In this document: piece by piece, positions 12,149 to 21,160 of the stretch
Layout: the number at the start of each line of letters is the position of its first letter
Position numbering within the stretch: position 1 is the stretch's first letter
Assembly: GCA_964017125.1 (NCBI GenBank)
Contig: OZ024908.1
Coordinates: 81,405,499-81,469,498, forward strand
DNA length: 64,000 nt
Direction: 5' to 3'
Source: Flabesymbios commensalis
Taxonomy: Eukaryota; Annelida; Polychaeta; Terebellida; Flabelligeridae
The notes under the pieces: generated by a model
The model's input: the letters and a program-made list of their open reading frames with translations, nothing else
Databases searched by the model: none
What the model was told of the DNA's origin: nothing
Translations under genes and position numbers: made by a program

Positions 12149-12462
12149 GGGCGGGGGCCCTAGGGTAGTGGTTAGCACCGCTGCCTTTCACGCCAGAGTT
12201 CGGGGTTCGGTTCCCGGTCTCGGCGGTTTGAAAGAAACAAAAAATGTTTCCTCCCCATCCACGTGTGAAAGTCAGTATTGTGGGGAGCCTCCGTGACCGA
12301 GAGGTAGCGTGCTCGGCCTCAGACCGCCAGGGCTCGAATTTCGAATCCTGTGTCTGGTGGACAGTGTCATCTCAATCATCTCACCATCCTCAGGAGGTTC
12401 TCCTGGCCTAGTTTAGCCTATATGTGCACAAAGGTGGCCTGAAGCCCGATCCATTTCATTTT
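12149..12462 (+). mobile_element. Dimeric tRNA-derived SINE, subfamily A, inserted in a microsatellite
   Basis: The head GGGTAGTGGTTAGCACCGC...TTTCACGCC...GGGGTTCGGTTCCCGGT strongly resembles a tRNA-Glu gene (A box, a TTC at the anticodon place, B box). A linker leads to a second tRNA-like unit (GACCGAGAGGTAGCGTGC ... TTTCGAATCC), then a 3' tail ending CCATTTCATTTT. It sits inside the CTG/CTA triplet tract, which resumes on its right. Confidence 0.9.
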
Positions 12463-12675
12463 GCTACCGCTACTACTTCTACTACTACTGTATGTCATTG
12501 ACCACATACTTCACTTTGCACCCAACCTCTCTATGGCTCTCTTACTGTGTCTTCACCCAAGCCTAACACCTGATCTATTGTGTCAACTGTGAGCTTATGT
12601 GATCCCATAACGTACAATCCCTTGTATAGTTAACTAGGCCTACTTTTGGCTCAACATTGGGGCCATTGTGGAATC

Positions 12676-13177
12676 TTAACCAGTTCAGCGCGTGAACCGC
12701 CTTAAGACGTCAGAATCTGACGCCCAAGTAATACAAAACATCTTGGAAATATTTTGAAAAAAGTGCACGCTAATGTTATAAAACATTAATTTGTAGGGTC
12801 CAGAAAATATCCATAAAAAAATTTCTTAACAGAGAAAAAAACATCATAAAAAACGTTTTAAAAAATGCTTTTATAATGTTATATATATATATATTTTTGA
12901 AAATGTTTCATAACGTTATAAAACGTCCTCAAAATGTAATTGTAATAACGTTTTTTACTTTCTCGATAATTCCTAGACCCTACAAAATAATGTTATGCAG
13001 ATGCATCGGCAAATATTTTACGCTATTTACAAAATGTTTACAAAATGTTTTGTGCTAGCTTTGTAGACCTATTCAAATGAAGCAGAAATAGCTAACTAGG
13101 ACATTTGTGATGATTTCCAATTGAAAAAACACTTTGGTTTCTATGGTTTACACCAAAATATTTCAGCGTCGTAAGGG
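12676..13177. mobile_element. Family G element split by a second inverted-repeat element
   Basis: The left part (TTAACCAGTTCAGCGCG ... GACGTCAGAATCTGACG, 12676-12723) and the right part (TATTCAAATGAAGCAGAAAT ... CGTCGTAAGGGTTAA, about 13067-13177) are the two halves of family G. Between them lies an AT-rich insert with inverted ends (TTTGTAGGGTC near 12791 and GACCCTACAAAA near 12976) and inner words such as AACGTTATAAAACG. This is a second element nested in the first. Confidence 0.7.
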
Positions 13178-13680
13178 TTAAATAGTGCTGAGTCAACCAT
13201 TTGTCTCGCATGTTCATAAATTAAGATCCGAGAATTTCAGTTGTACTAGTACTAGTACCGGGGAAACCCATCTGATCTTGAGTTCTCGAGGCGTCAAGTT
13301 TTTCTTGGTTTCTGCACGGGTGGTTTTCAACAGTAACCACACTGAGGAGGGTGGGTTTTTGACTATTCGTATTGCCCTCTCAAATTGGAATTCACTTGTC
13401 GCCAGTGTTAATTTAAACAGGGAACGTTACGGTCTCTAGTCGTCTGTCAATATTTCTTTTATCGAGTACAAAGCACCAAAAGCTGGCCTATAACATAGCA
13501 GTGCTGGGGAGTATTATTACACTGGTAAAGCTGGTTTATCGGGTGTAGCAATGTACTGTATGTATAGACACAGCCCACCTAGCACAGAAACACAACAAAC
13601 ACGAGACGTTGAGCCAATGTTGTTTTAATTTTGGCCCAGCGTCGCGAACGATGAGCTCCCATAAAACAACAAAGAAACCT
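13178..13680. other. Non-coding stretch with a CAGCAAACAC-type fragment
   Basis: No gene recognised. About 13584-13645 holds a partial CAGCAAACAC-family element (AACAAACACGAGACGTTGAG and GGCCCAGCGTCG). Confidence 0.45.
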
Positions 13681-13703
13681 GGCCTAAAGCTCTACAGCAA
13701 TAG

Positions 13704-13793
13704 GCCTACACCCTCAGGATGTTTTCTGGCACAGTTTAGCCTATATTTGCATAAATGTGGCCTAAACCCCATTCATTTCATTTCATTTTTCCC
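13704..13793 (+). mobile_element. SINE 3' end with target-site duplication
   Basis: This short SINE tail (GTTTAGCCTATATTTGCATA ... CCCCATTCATTTCATTTC) is flanked by the direct repeat ACAGCAATAG at 13694-13703 and 13794-13803. It therefore looks like an independent, strongly 5'-truncated insertion and not a broken full copy. Confidence 0.75.
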
Positions 13794-13863
13794 ACAGCAA
13801 TAGTGCACTCACACTGAGTGAACACTGGCTAAAATATCCATATATACATGTATATTATATTAA

Positions 13864-13984
13864 CCTTTAAATCGCTAAACAAAATCAATATGAGTAATTT
13901 TCACCCACTTGAAGTTGTGGATCGCGGTAGCGAGACACAATTTTAAGTGGCTGAAAACAATTTCTTACTCTAGCGATTCTAGGG
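13864..13984. mobile_element. Short family H element
   Basis: Ends CCTTTAAATCGCTAAAC and TAGCGATTCTAGGG enclose the CACTTGAAGTTGTGGATCGC hairpin. The left flank is TTAA (13860-13863) and the right flank is TTGA, a one-base change from the expected duplication. At 121 bp this is close to the minimal form of the family. Confidence 0.75.
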
Positions 13985-14339
13985 TTGAAGCCAGCTTACA
14001 CAGATCGTGATGATTGCAAAATCGCGCGGTACAAAATATCGCGCCGGAATCGAAACACTTATTTTATTGATGTCATTTACACATAGCGCGACGCGATAAT
14101 CCGCTTTATCGCGCGCTAATTTCAGATTGAAACGACAGTGATTTTTAGTGAAATACCTCGTCCACTGAAAACATTGGCGACGCTGACCAAACATTAAACC
14201 TGAGCGACTTATCGGGGTCTGCTTAGATGGGGTAAATACAGCGCGATATTTTTTTAAAGGTTTTCACAGACCGTATGTAAGTATGTAATGGTCTTTATGT
14301 TTCACAAAATATTTGGAGCTTTGAATTTATGTGTGTCTA

Positions 14340-14562
14340 ACCCTTACAACGCTGTACTATTTGTAAACAAACCCTGGAGACTAAAGTGTTTCTTCAATTT
14401 GTAATAATCATAAATGTTTCAGTTAGCTCTTTATGCTTCATTTGAATATCTATGCTATGGGTCTAAGGCCTTTATAAATGTTAAATTCTTTCAGCGCGGG
14501 GTCCGACTTTAGACGTCAGAGTCTAACGTCTATAGTCAAAAGTCTAAAGTCACTGAAATGGT
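14340..14562. mobile_element. Family G inverted-repeat element
   Basis: It runs from CTAACCCTTACAACGCT through the conserved middle (CATAAATGTTTCAGTTAGCTC, TATGGGTCTAAGGCC) to the GACGTC palindromes and AAATGGTTAA. It is non-coding, and its ends match the CCCTT...AAGGG pattern shared with family H. Confidence 0.75.
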
Positions 14563-15061
14563 TAATAATAATCATTCTGTTCTAGGGGAAGATTTAGTTA
14601 AGTAAATTGAGAGTTTTTTTTTCAAATAACATTCTCACTCTCTGCTACGTACAATAATATTTGTCCGCAGCAATACACGAATGTTCCAGTTATTTCAACA
14701 TTAATATGTTACATGAACGACAGCTGGATTTTACAACACAAAGAGCCACTAATATGATATATGCACGCGAGATGCAATCAAAATGAAATAGACACTATAT
14801 TCCGCCCACGGAAACACGATCCCCTGGTGCAGCATTAGCTGAATGCTGGGCCAGCTCAATTTGTTTGTCTATTGACTCCAGCACTATCCAGTGACACGCC
14901 CTGAATCTGATTCTGACTGTCATCGTCTGTGATTGGCCTTTGTCAAAATTTCGATTACATCAACGGCTTTAATTTCTATGCCAACTGATCTATGCCACGA
15001 GAAGATATATTATATATATATATTCACCGCTGAATTAAATAAAATAAATTTTCACTCACTT
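14563..15061. other. Non-coding stretch
   Basis: No gene or recognised repeat seen, apart from a short TA microsatellite near 15010. Confidence 0.5.
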
Positions 15062-15300
15062 GAGTTCACCTTTAGAGCGCTAAATTAAACAAGTTTCACC
15101 CACTTAAAGTTGTGTCTCGCTACCGCGACCCACAGCTTCAAGTGGGTGAAAATTATTCACATTTATTTAATTTGGGACCAAACATTTTCAAATATTGATG
15201 TTTAAGCACACATTTCGTTCCCAATAACTGCGATTTAAACTGCTAATAAAACAGATTAAAAACGTCTATAATCGTGCTTAACGGTAAACCACTTTCAGCG
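15062..15300. mobile_element. Family H element, eroded ends
   Basis: It starts CCTTTAGAGCGCTAAA, carries the hairpin ACTTAAAGTTGTGTCTCGC / GCGACCCACAGCTTCAAGT and ends near TCGTGCTTAACGG. The internal words ACACATTTCGTTCCCAATAA and AAACGTCTATAATCG match the other long copies. Confidence 0.7.
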
Positions 15301-15519
15301 CGAGGACCTCGGATTTTGCATATATTTATTTCTTATACCCCCCCCCCCCCTACAGTCAGCGCAGAAATACAGAAGAGTCATTCTATTTCTAGAGTGTATA
15401 ACGCGTGAAACGTCATGACATTATGTAGCAGGTGTGATGTCTAATAATTAACTATTCTATTATGAAGTGACAAATCTGTTACACTCACATCCACATTATA
15501 TTATATTGGTCGTCTTTAA

Positions 15520-15995
15520 CCCTTGTGTTGCTGGGAACGTATTCATAAGTTTTCAAGCAGACAATCTTTGTAAAATTTCAACCAAATTCAGCTGTCGCTA
15601 TCACCGTCTGCCGATTGAACGTGGATGCCACGAGAACATCCCGCCCGATATGCGTTTGTGCCATTACTGCCGTGAAGATATAGGTGATGAATATCATTAC
15701 TACTTATCTGTAGCCACTTTAAAAATAAAAGAAAAAATATGTCGAAAGTAAATTTTGAAAAAGACCATCCACTTTAATGTTAAAGAAACTTATGAATGAT
15801 AACAAGTCTGGTAAATTTAAGTAATTCATATTGTATGGGGCCTATATATCACATATCTGTAAATTGACATATATATAGGGCTCATGCCACTAAGAGTATT
15901 TTTTAGCCACATTCCCCCTGGCATGTCTGTCTTACCTTTATGAAAGGTCATCAGAAATAAATTACTTGTTACTTGTTACATGTTACTTGTTACCA
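15520..15995 (+). mobile_element. LINE 3' end encoding a cysteine/histidine C-terminal segment
   Basis: The + strand frame covering 15575-15710 reads LPIERGCHENIPPDMRLCHY followed by CREDIGDEYHY. This is the cysteine-containing C-terminal motif of many invertebrate LINE polymerases (usual form: HRLxIExGRHxxIPxxxRxCxxC, then a DExHxxxxC). Weaker coding similarity continues past it. The segment ends in a TTACTTG tandem tail at 15962-15992, as LINE 3' ends often do. Only the last part of the ORF is here. It could be mistaken for a small zinc-finger gene. Confidence 0.7.
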
Positions 15996-16124
15996 GAAAC
16001 CAAATAAAATGACACTGAAATCATACAAAATGGTGGCAGATCAAATACTTTAATTTAGGATATGTTTATTTTCACAAAACAAAAATATTTGTCATCATTT
16101 GAAGCTGAAATTTGAAAGACAACT

Positions 16125-16285
16125 TTAATATAAACCAAGAGACTAAAGGATGTTTCTTTTGAAATCATACCAAATGTCTTAGTTATCTCTTTCTGTTTGT
16201 TTGGATACCTATATGTTATGGGTCTACGGTTATTAGAAATAGCGGGGATCGACTTCCGTCGTCATAATCTGACGTCTATGTAGAA
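16125..16285. repeat. Family G fragment
   Basis: The words GAGACTAAAGGATGTTTC, TGTTATGGGTCTACGG and GCGGGGATCGACTTCCG are in the family G order. Both outer ends are lost. Confidence 0.65.
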
Positions 16286-16602
16286 ATGAGTTTCTCCCGT
16301 TGTGTCTATATTTGGATGATCTCGGCCGTCGAGGACGGTGCATGGACCAACATTTAACAAACAAGCCCCTGAGGTTTTTTATAATATAAAACCCAATGAT
16401 TTATGATATGTCTAGTGAGATAGGATATATATCTACAATGTACTTCAGATCTCGTTTGTTTGTGTCAAGTCAACTTAATGTGTTTGGTGACAAAGACGAA
16501 CGCGCTGTGCGGTAAACAGTGAAAGGTAATTATGGTGATGTTTGGTTTGTCAGTAAATCACTTTAATTATCGGGTGACAAAGGTGAAAATATCAGAGGGG
16601 GA

Positions 16603-16678
16603 CGCAACGCATTGGTAGAGCGCCTGACTGCCACGCCAGTCATGCATGCGTCCCGGGTTCAAACCCCACTGATCTTGC
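16603..16678 (+). other. tRNA-like sequence (pseudo-tRNA or SINE head)
   Basis: It has an A-box-like CGCATTGGTAGAGCG and a B-box-like GGGTTCAAACC. A stem-loop TGACTG...CAGTCA sits between them, but the loop is not of standard length and no matched acceptor stem is seen. It is therefore not called as a functional tRNA gene. Confidence 0.5.
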
Positions 16679-17039
16679 GTGGGTATGTTAGAGAAATATC
16701 CTTGTTTCTCCCCTCTCAATGTGACTATAGGCGATCACGTTAAATGTGTTTTGACAGAGTTATACTGGTACGTTACCTCAGCGTTGACGTCATCGGACCG
16801 GGAGACGGCAACTTTGGCGCAATGTGCTGGGAACCGCTTATGTCCTTTTTTAATCGATAAATATCATAGAAAAATATATATAGGGCCTATCAAGCTGGGC
16901 ATTTATGTGACGATCTAAAGGGTTAAAGAACGAAAAGTAATTATAAATCCATCTGGTTTGACAATTTAATTGTCTGGTGACAAAGATGAAAACAAGACTC
17001 TGTAAATGAGATTAGTCGCGTAAAGGAATGTCTCCAGTT

Positions 17040-17560
17040 GTGTCTGTTGTAAAGGAACAAATCTCTTTTAAGAACACTCATTTGTGTAAATGCTGGGCTG
17101 GCACTTTAGACACTGTGCCAGCATTGGGGCAGCGTTGGCCCAGTGAGTCAGGCGGCAAGGACAGTATTCTTGCTCGTGCATCACGGAACACTGCACATCT
17201 CTCCACAAAGCATACAAAAGATGCTGTCCCAATGTTGACTTATCTTTAGGCCAGCACCGCCGGCGGTGGGCTAACGTTAATTCAACATTGGGTCAACGTT
17301 GGGTCTCCTTCTTGCTGTGTCAACTTCCTCGTCAATCAATCACTCAAACACCAATCATAACACGAGACGTTGACCCAATGTTGAATTTATGTTGGCCTAG
17401 CGTCGTAGACGGTGGGCCAACATGAACTCAACATTGGGGTAATGGAACTGAAAATGAACACGCTGGGCCGAAGTTGTTTGAGGGCCGGGTCATAGTCGTT
17501 GACGTTGAGCCAGCGTTTGCTCAGCATTGGTTCAACGTGTTTGCTAGCCGACTCTTTGAT
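17040..17560. repeat. Cluster of CAGCAAACAC-family inverted-repeat pieces
   Basis: Several imperfect palindromes occur in a row, with the words AGCGTTGGCCCAG, CAACGTTGGGTC, CGAGACGTTGACCC and GGTTCAACGTGTTTGCTAG. At least three elements or fragments are interleaved, and the boundaries cannot be set by eye. Confidence 0.6.
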
Positions 17561-17950
17561 TTCACCGACCCACCTTTGAAATCATCCTAAAAGAGCATAG
17601 TAAGGTGAGGGCTTCAGGCCTCCTTCTGTCACGATATTGCCCCGATTTACAGAAAGCCACGTAGAACGATATTCACAAATTCAGCAAACATGAGAAGTTT
17701 TACAAATGCTGGTTTATTGCTAAAACGATATCTAAGCAAAGCAAGTTCATTATTAAATCAATGTTGGGTCAATGTGTCATGTCCAATATATTTATAGTTT
17801 TTTTACAACTAGGCCCTATAACAATTTTTTTTATCAAGACTGCCATCTTTTTTGTGTACATAATGGGTGTAAGTTCCCTTCGATCTATACTTGTGAAAAT
17901 GTGTCATATAGAAGTAGAATACACATTTACTGGGCTGTGGGTCCTGTTGT

Positions 17951-18230
17951 AGATTCATTCATTCATTCATTCATTCATTCATTCATTCATTCATTCATTC
18001 ATTCATTCATTCATTCATTCATTCATTCATTCATTCATTCATGGATGCATGCATGCATGCATGCATGCATGCATGCATTTATTCATTCGATCATTCATTC
18101 ATTCATTCATCTATCCATTCATTTATTTTTTCATTTATTCATTTATTTATTCATTCATTCCTTCATTCATTCATTTATTCATTCATTTATGCATTCATTC
18201 ATTCATTTATTTATTCAATCATTCATTGTA
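17951..18230. repeat. ATTC tetranucleotide microsatellite with an ATGC core
   Basis: About 90 bp of perfect ATTC units is followed by an ATGC run (18041-18076), then a degenerate ATTC/ATTT tract. It is open in three + strand frames (His/Ser/Phe/Ile-rich), which is an artefact of the repeat. Confidence 0.95.
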
Positions 18231-18692
18231 GCCCTTTTTTGCAATAAAAAAAAAAATCTCATAGCTATCAAAAATAGCAACAATTATATAAATTAATTTT
18301 TGTGACAGATTTTTTTTTGTCTCAGATAAGTTTTTACAATTAATGTAATATATTATCTGAGACACAGCTTTAAGATTTTGTTCACATAGGAATTATTGTC
18401 CTTATTGTGACATTTTGTATTTCTGTCGCAATTTAATTAGCTTTATTTGCCACAAAACAGTCTGATTTCTGAACCACCTTATATACCTTATCACTAAAAT
18501 CTTCCCATTTTTGTCATCAGATAATTAAAGTGATCCCCACAGCGCGTTCGTCTTTGTCACCAAACATATTAAATTGACTTGACACAAACAAACGAGATCA
18601 GAACCAGCTGTGCCGCCTGACTGCGTAGCCTAGTGCACGGGGTCTCTGTCACTAGATATGTTTCGTAGTCACAATTTTCTAAAACAATTTAA
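18231..18692. other. Non-coding AT-rich stretch
   Basis: No gene recognised. Around 18541-18600 the sequence is loosely the reverse complement of 16455-16510 (GTGACAAAGACGAACGCGCTGTG), so the two are copies of a dispersed repeat in opposite orientation. Confidence 0.5.
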
Positions 18693-19016
18693 CCCTTTCA
18701 GTGCGGGGATCGAATAAAGACGTCAGAATCTGTCGTCTCATAGACGTCAGATTCTGACGTCTAAAGTCGATACCCGCACTAAAAGAGTAAACTATTTATC
18801 ATGTTTATAATGGCCGTAAACCCATAACATATCGTCTCCTTAGATATGAAAGGGTGTATCTGCCACTTTGCAAAGTGGCAGATACACCCTTCATATCTAA
18901 GGAGACGATATGTATTTAGAAGAAGCGAAAAGACTAAGATATTTATGATGATTTCAAATTGAAAACAAATCCTTTGCTCTCTTCGCTTATATAAAAACGT
19001 TTCAGGGCTTATAGGG
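18693..19016. mobile_element. TTAA-flanked family G element carrying an inner palindrome
   Basis: It starts CCCTTTCAGTGCGGGGATCG after TTAA (18689-18692) and ends TATAGGG before TTAA (19017-19020). It contains the nested GACGTC palindromes (18719-18760) and the family's AAATTGAAAACAAATCCTTTG segment. An 85-bp near-perfect palindrome sits in the middle and is listed separately. Confidence 0.8.
18828..18912. repeat. 85-bp near-perfect palindrome
   Basis: The arm CATATCGTCTCCTTAGATAT and its continuation is followed with no spacer by its reverse complement. The two arms differ by a single extra A. It could extrude as a 42-bp hairpin. It lies at the CATAACATA position of the host family G element. 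Confidence 0.9.
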
Positions 19017-19020
19017 TTAA

Positions 19021-19270
19021 CCTTTGTACTGCTGGGATCGCATATATATATACGTTTTCAACAAAGTTTTAAGCAAAATAAGATGTCTTTAAAATTCAAA
19101 GCATATTTTGTGGTAAATGCCCAATACATCAGATATTTCAAATAAACCCCAAAATCGCTTACACGACCATAGTGGTTCCCCATCTGTTATTGGGAACGAA
19201 ATGTATGTATAAACATCAAGATTTGCAAATGTTTGGTCACAAATTAAACAAATGTGAGTAATTTTCAACT
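19021..19270. mobile_element. Family H-like element in reverse orientation, abutting the previous element
   Basis: It begins CCTTTGTACTGCTGGGATCG directly after the shared TTAA at 19017-19020. It contains ATTGGGAACGAAATG and AACATCAAGATTTGCAAATG, the reverse complements of family H inner words. It ends near TTTTCAACTGAGACC, without a clear right terminus. Confidence 0.6.
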
Positions 19271-19645
19271 GAGACCTGTTCGTACCGTTTTAAAAATAAG
19301 TATAAGCAATAATAATAAGTATATTAAGTATAAAATAAGCAAAAGTTAGCATACAAATGATCAACTAGCACTAGCTTACCGTACTGTATTTGAGATTTAT
19401 TGAAACATATTATTGTTAAAGCAATTCTCACCTAACCTTTACCGAATCTATTTTGCACATTTCTGGCATGCAAAGAAACAAAGTAGATACTGCCGTATAC
19501 CTGTAGTGTGTATTTGTGTCTTTGTGAGGTGATTTAGTGCATTCTGTAAAATTGTTTCTCGTCGCACTTGACAATTAAATCTTTATCATTATAAGTGATT
19601 ATTTGCATTATCAGCTATCATATCCTTAGAATTTGCTGATAAATC

Positions 19646-19796
19646 ATGGCTAAACTGCCCGGATACAATGAGACTTCTCTGTTAAAATGTCCCGAATGCG
19701 GAAATAAGAACTGCAAAGTCAAAGGTCAGTATCTGTTCACTTGGAAAGTTAGCAGGTACTGCCTTTTGCCTTTATATGGCAGTGTTGTTTGTAGCT
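19646..19796 (+). CDS. Possible short coding exon with a CPECG motif
   Basis: An ATG at 19646 opens a 49-codon frame beginning MAKLPGYNETSLLKCPECGN and containing CxxC spacing like a zinc-binding knuckle. A donor-like AAAG|GTCAGT lies at 19723-19724, so it could be a first coding exon cut after KVK. No matching downstream exon was found, and the frame does not join to the LU gene with any evidence. It may be chance. Confidence 0.2.
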
Positions 19797-20054
19797 GAGC
19801 GACCCTGGTCCACACTAAAATAAGACAACTTTGGTGGCCGGACGAATCTTAAGATTAGTTCCTGGCGATTTATTGTCTCGCGGTGGCAACTCCGTGACGA
19901 TATCAGCCCAGCGGCACTTACGTTGGCACAGCGATGTTTGAACGTTGGTATTTTCTGGGCAGTTGGTCTGGATAATTAGCCGTTATTGTCTGCCACAGAA
20001 GATACTTATGGCAGCAGAAAATTGGCATCAACAAATGACAAATTGTCACAGGGG

Positions 20055-20284
20055 TGACCATTTCAGCGCGAGGATCGATTTTAGAAGTCAGATTCTGACG
20101 TCTGCAGACGTCAGATTCTGACATCTAAAGACGGTCCCCGCACTGAAATATTTATAATGTCCGCAGACCCATAACATAGGTATTCAAATGAAACAGAAAG
20201 AGCTAACTAAGACATTTGTGATGATTTCAAATTTAAAAGAAACATGTGGTCTTTATATAAATATATTTCGTCGCTTAAAGGGTT
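20055..20284. mobile_element. Family G element
   Basis: It runs from CCATTTCAGCGCGAGGATCG through the GACGTC palindromes, GCAGACCCATAACATAGG and AAAGAGCTAACTAAGACATT to CGTCGCTTAAAGGGTTAG. Nearly all parts of the family are present in order, in the opposite orientation to 51151-51408. Confidence 0.8.
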
Positions 20285-20479
20285 AGAGTCACGGCATATG
20301 ACCATCAGAATACGCGGCGGGTAACCTCGGGACAAACAGTCCTACAAATAATAAGCGGGTCTTTAGCCCACCTCACAGAGGATGGCCCAGCATTAGTACG
20401 CCGCCGAACCAGCACTCACGTCATCATACAGTTTATCAAATATAAGTGACAGAACCGGTTATCACAGGAAGCGCAAACT

Positions 20480-20575
20480 GTTGATAGGATGTTGGTTTAA
20501 TGTTTGACCGGCGTCGCATACGCTGGCCCAACATTACACCGACGTTGTTCCAACAGCTCGTGTTGTAATTAGCGC
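20480..20575. repeat. CAGCAAACAC-type inverted-repeat element, diverged
   Basis: GTTGGTTTAATGTTTGACC, a central GGCGTCGCATACGCTGGCC and AACAGCTCGTGTTG keep the family's palindromic centre. The terminal CCCAGCAAACAC word is worn. Confidence 0.55.
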
Positions 20576-21102
20576 ACAGGGGTTCGTGACTGGGGACCTG
20601 GGGCGGTTTGCTATAATTGTAAAAGTGAACGACTGAGTGAAACTTGTTTTATGTCGCTTTCTGCGCATTGTGGCAATTTCGCGATGGTGTAATTGAACTG
20701 CTATCTTAAAAACTGCATGTGCTCTCTTTTATTACTGCGTATAAATACAAATTATTTTGAATTTTAACATAGGCCCCTAATAAAATTACTTACTGTTCCA
20801 TTTTAGCTAAATTCTGCGTATCTTCTTTGCTTCATCAAGGGGGTGAAGCGTAAAGTCAGCTGATCATTCTATATCACATTGCAAACTGTAGTATATTTAC
20901 AGTTTTTCCTTGAGCATACATAATCAGATAATAGCTGGTATGTATATAATTGTACGGCGACACAGGTACATTGTAATGCCGGCTTATATGGTGGTGTTTC
21001 CTAGCTTTCTTTCGTCTTATCTATTCGACATATATATTTTATGTCTCTAGTTGTATGACTGTTTCTTTCCAGAACTTCAACAAATAAACAAAATACCGCA
21101 GA

Positions 21103-21160
21103 ATGGAGCGGTCTCATATCATCACAACAATTGTGATTGTTTGTGCATTAGCTACCACAG
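21103..21160 (+). CDS. LU/CBM14 gene, coding exon 1 (signal peptide)
   Basis: ATG at 21103 encodes [19 protein letters not shown], with the last base starting the Ala codon completed by exon 2. The donor is ACAG|GTGAGG. The hydrophobic core [12 protein letters not shown] and the small residues before the predicted cleavage make a classic signal peptide. A pyrimidine-rich acceptor TTTCTTTCCAG ends at 21072, so a non-coding 5' exon probably lies further upstream. Confidence 0.85.

Noticed and set aside
15467-15751. A small cysteine/histidine protein gene (94 codons)
   Set aside because: The motif matches the C-terminal end of LINE polymerases, and a tandem TTACTTG tail follows, so it is a LINE remnant.
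16603-16678. A functional tRNA gene
   Set aside because: A and B boxes are present but the acceptor stem does not pair and the anticodon loop is not standard.
17772-18296. FIHS-repeat frame of 174 codons
   Set aside because: Arises from the ATTC microsatellite; the flanks are not coding.
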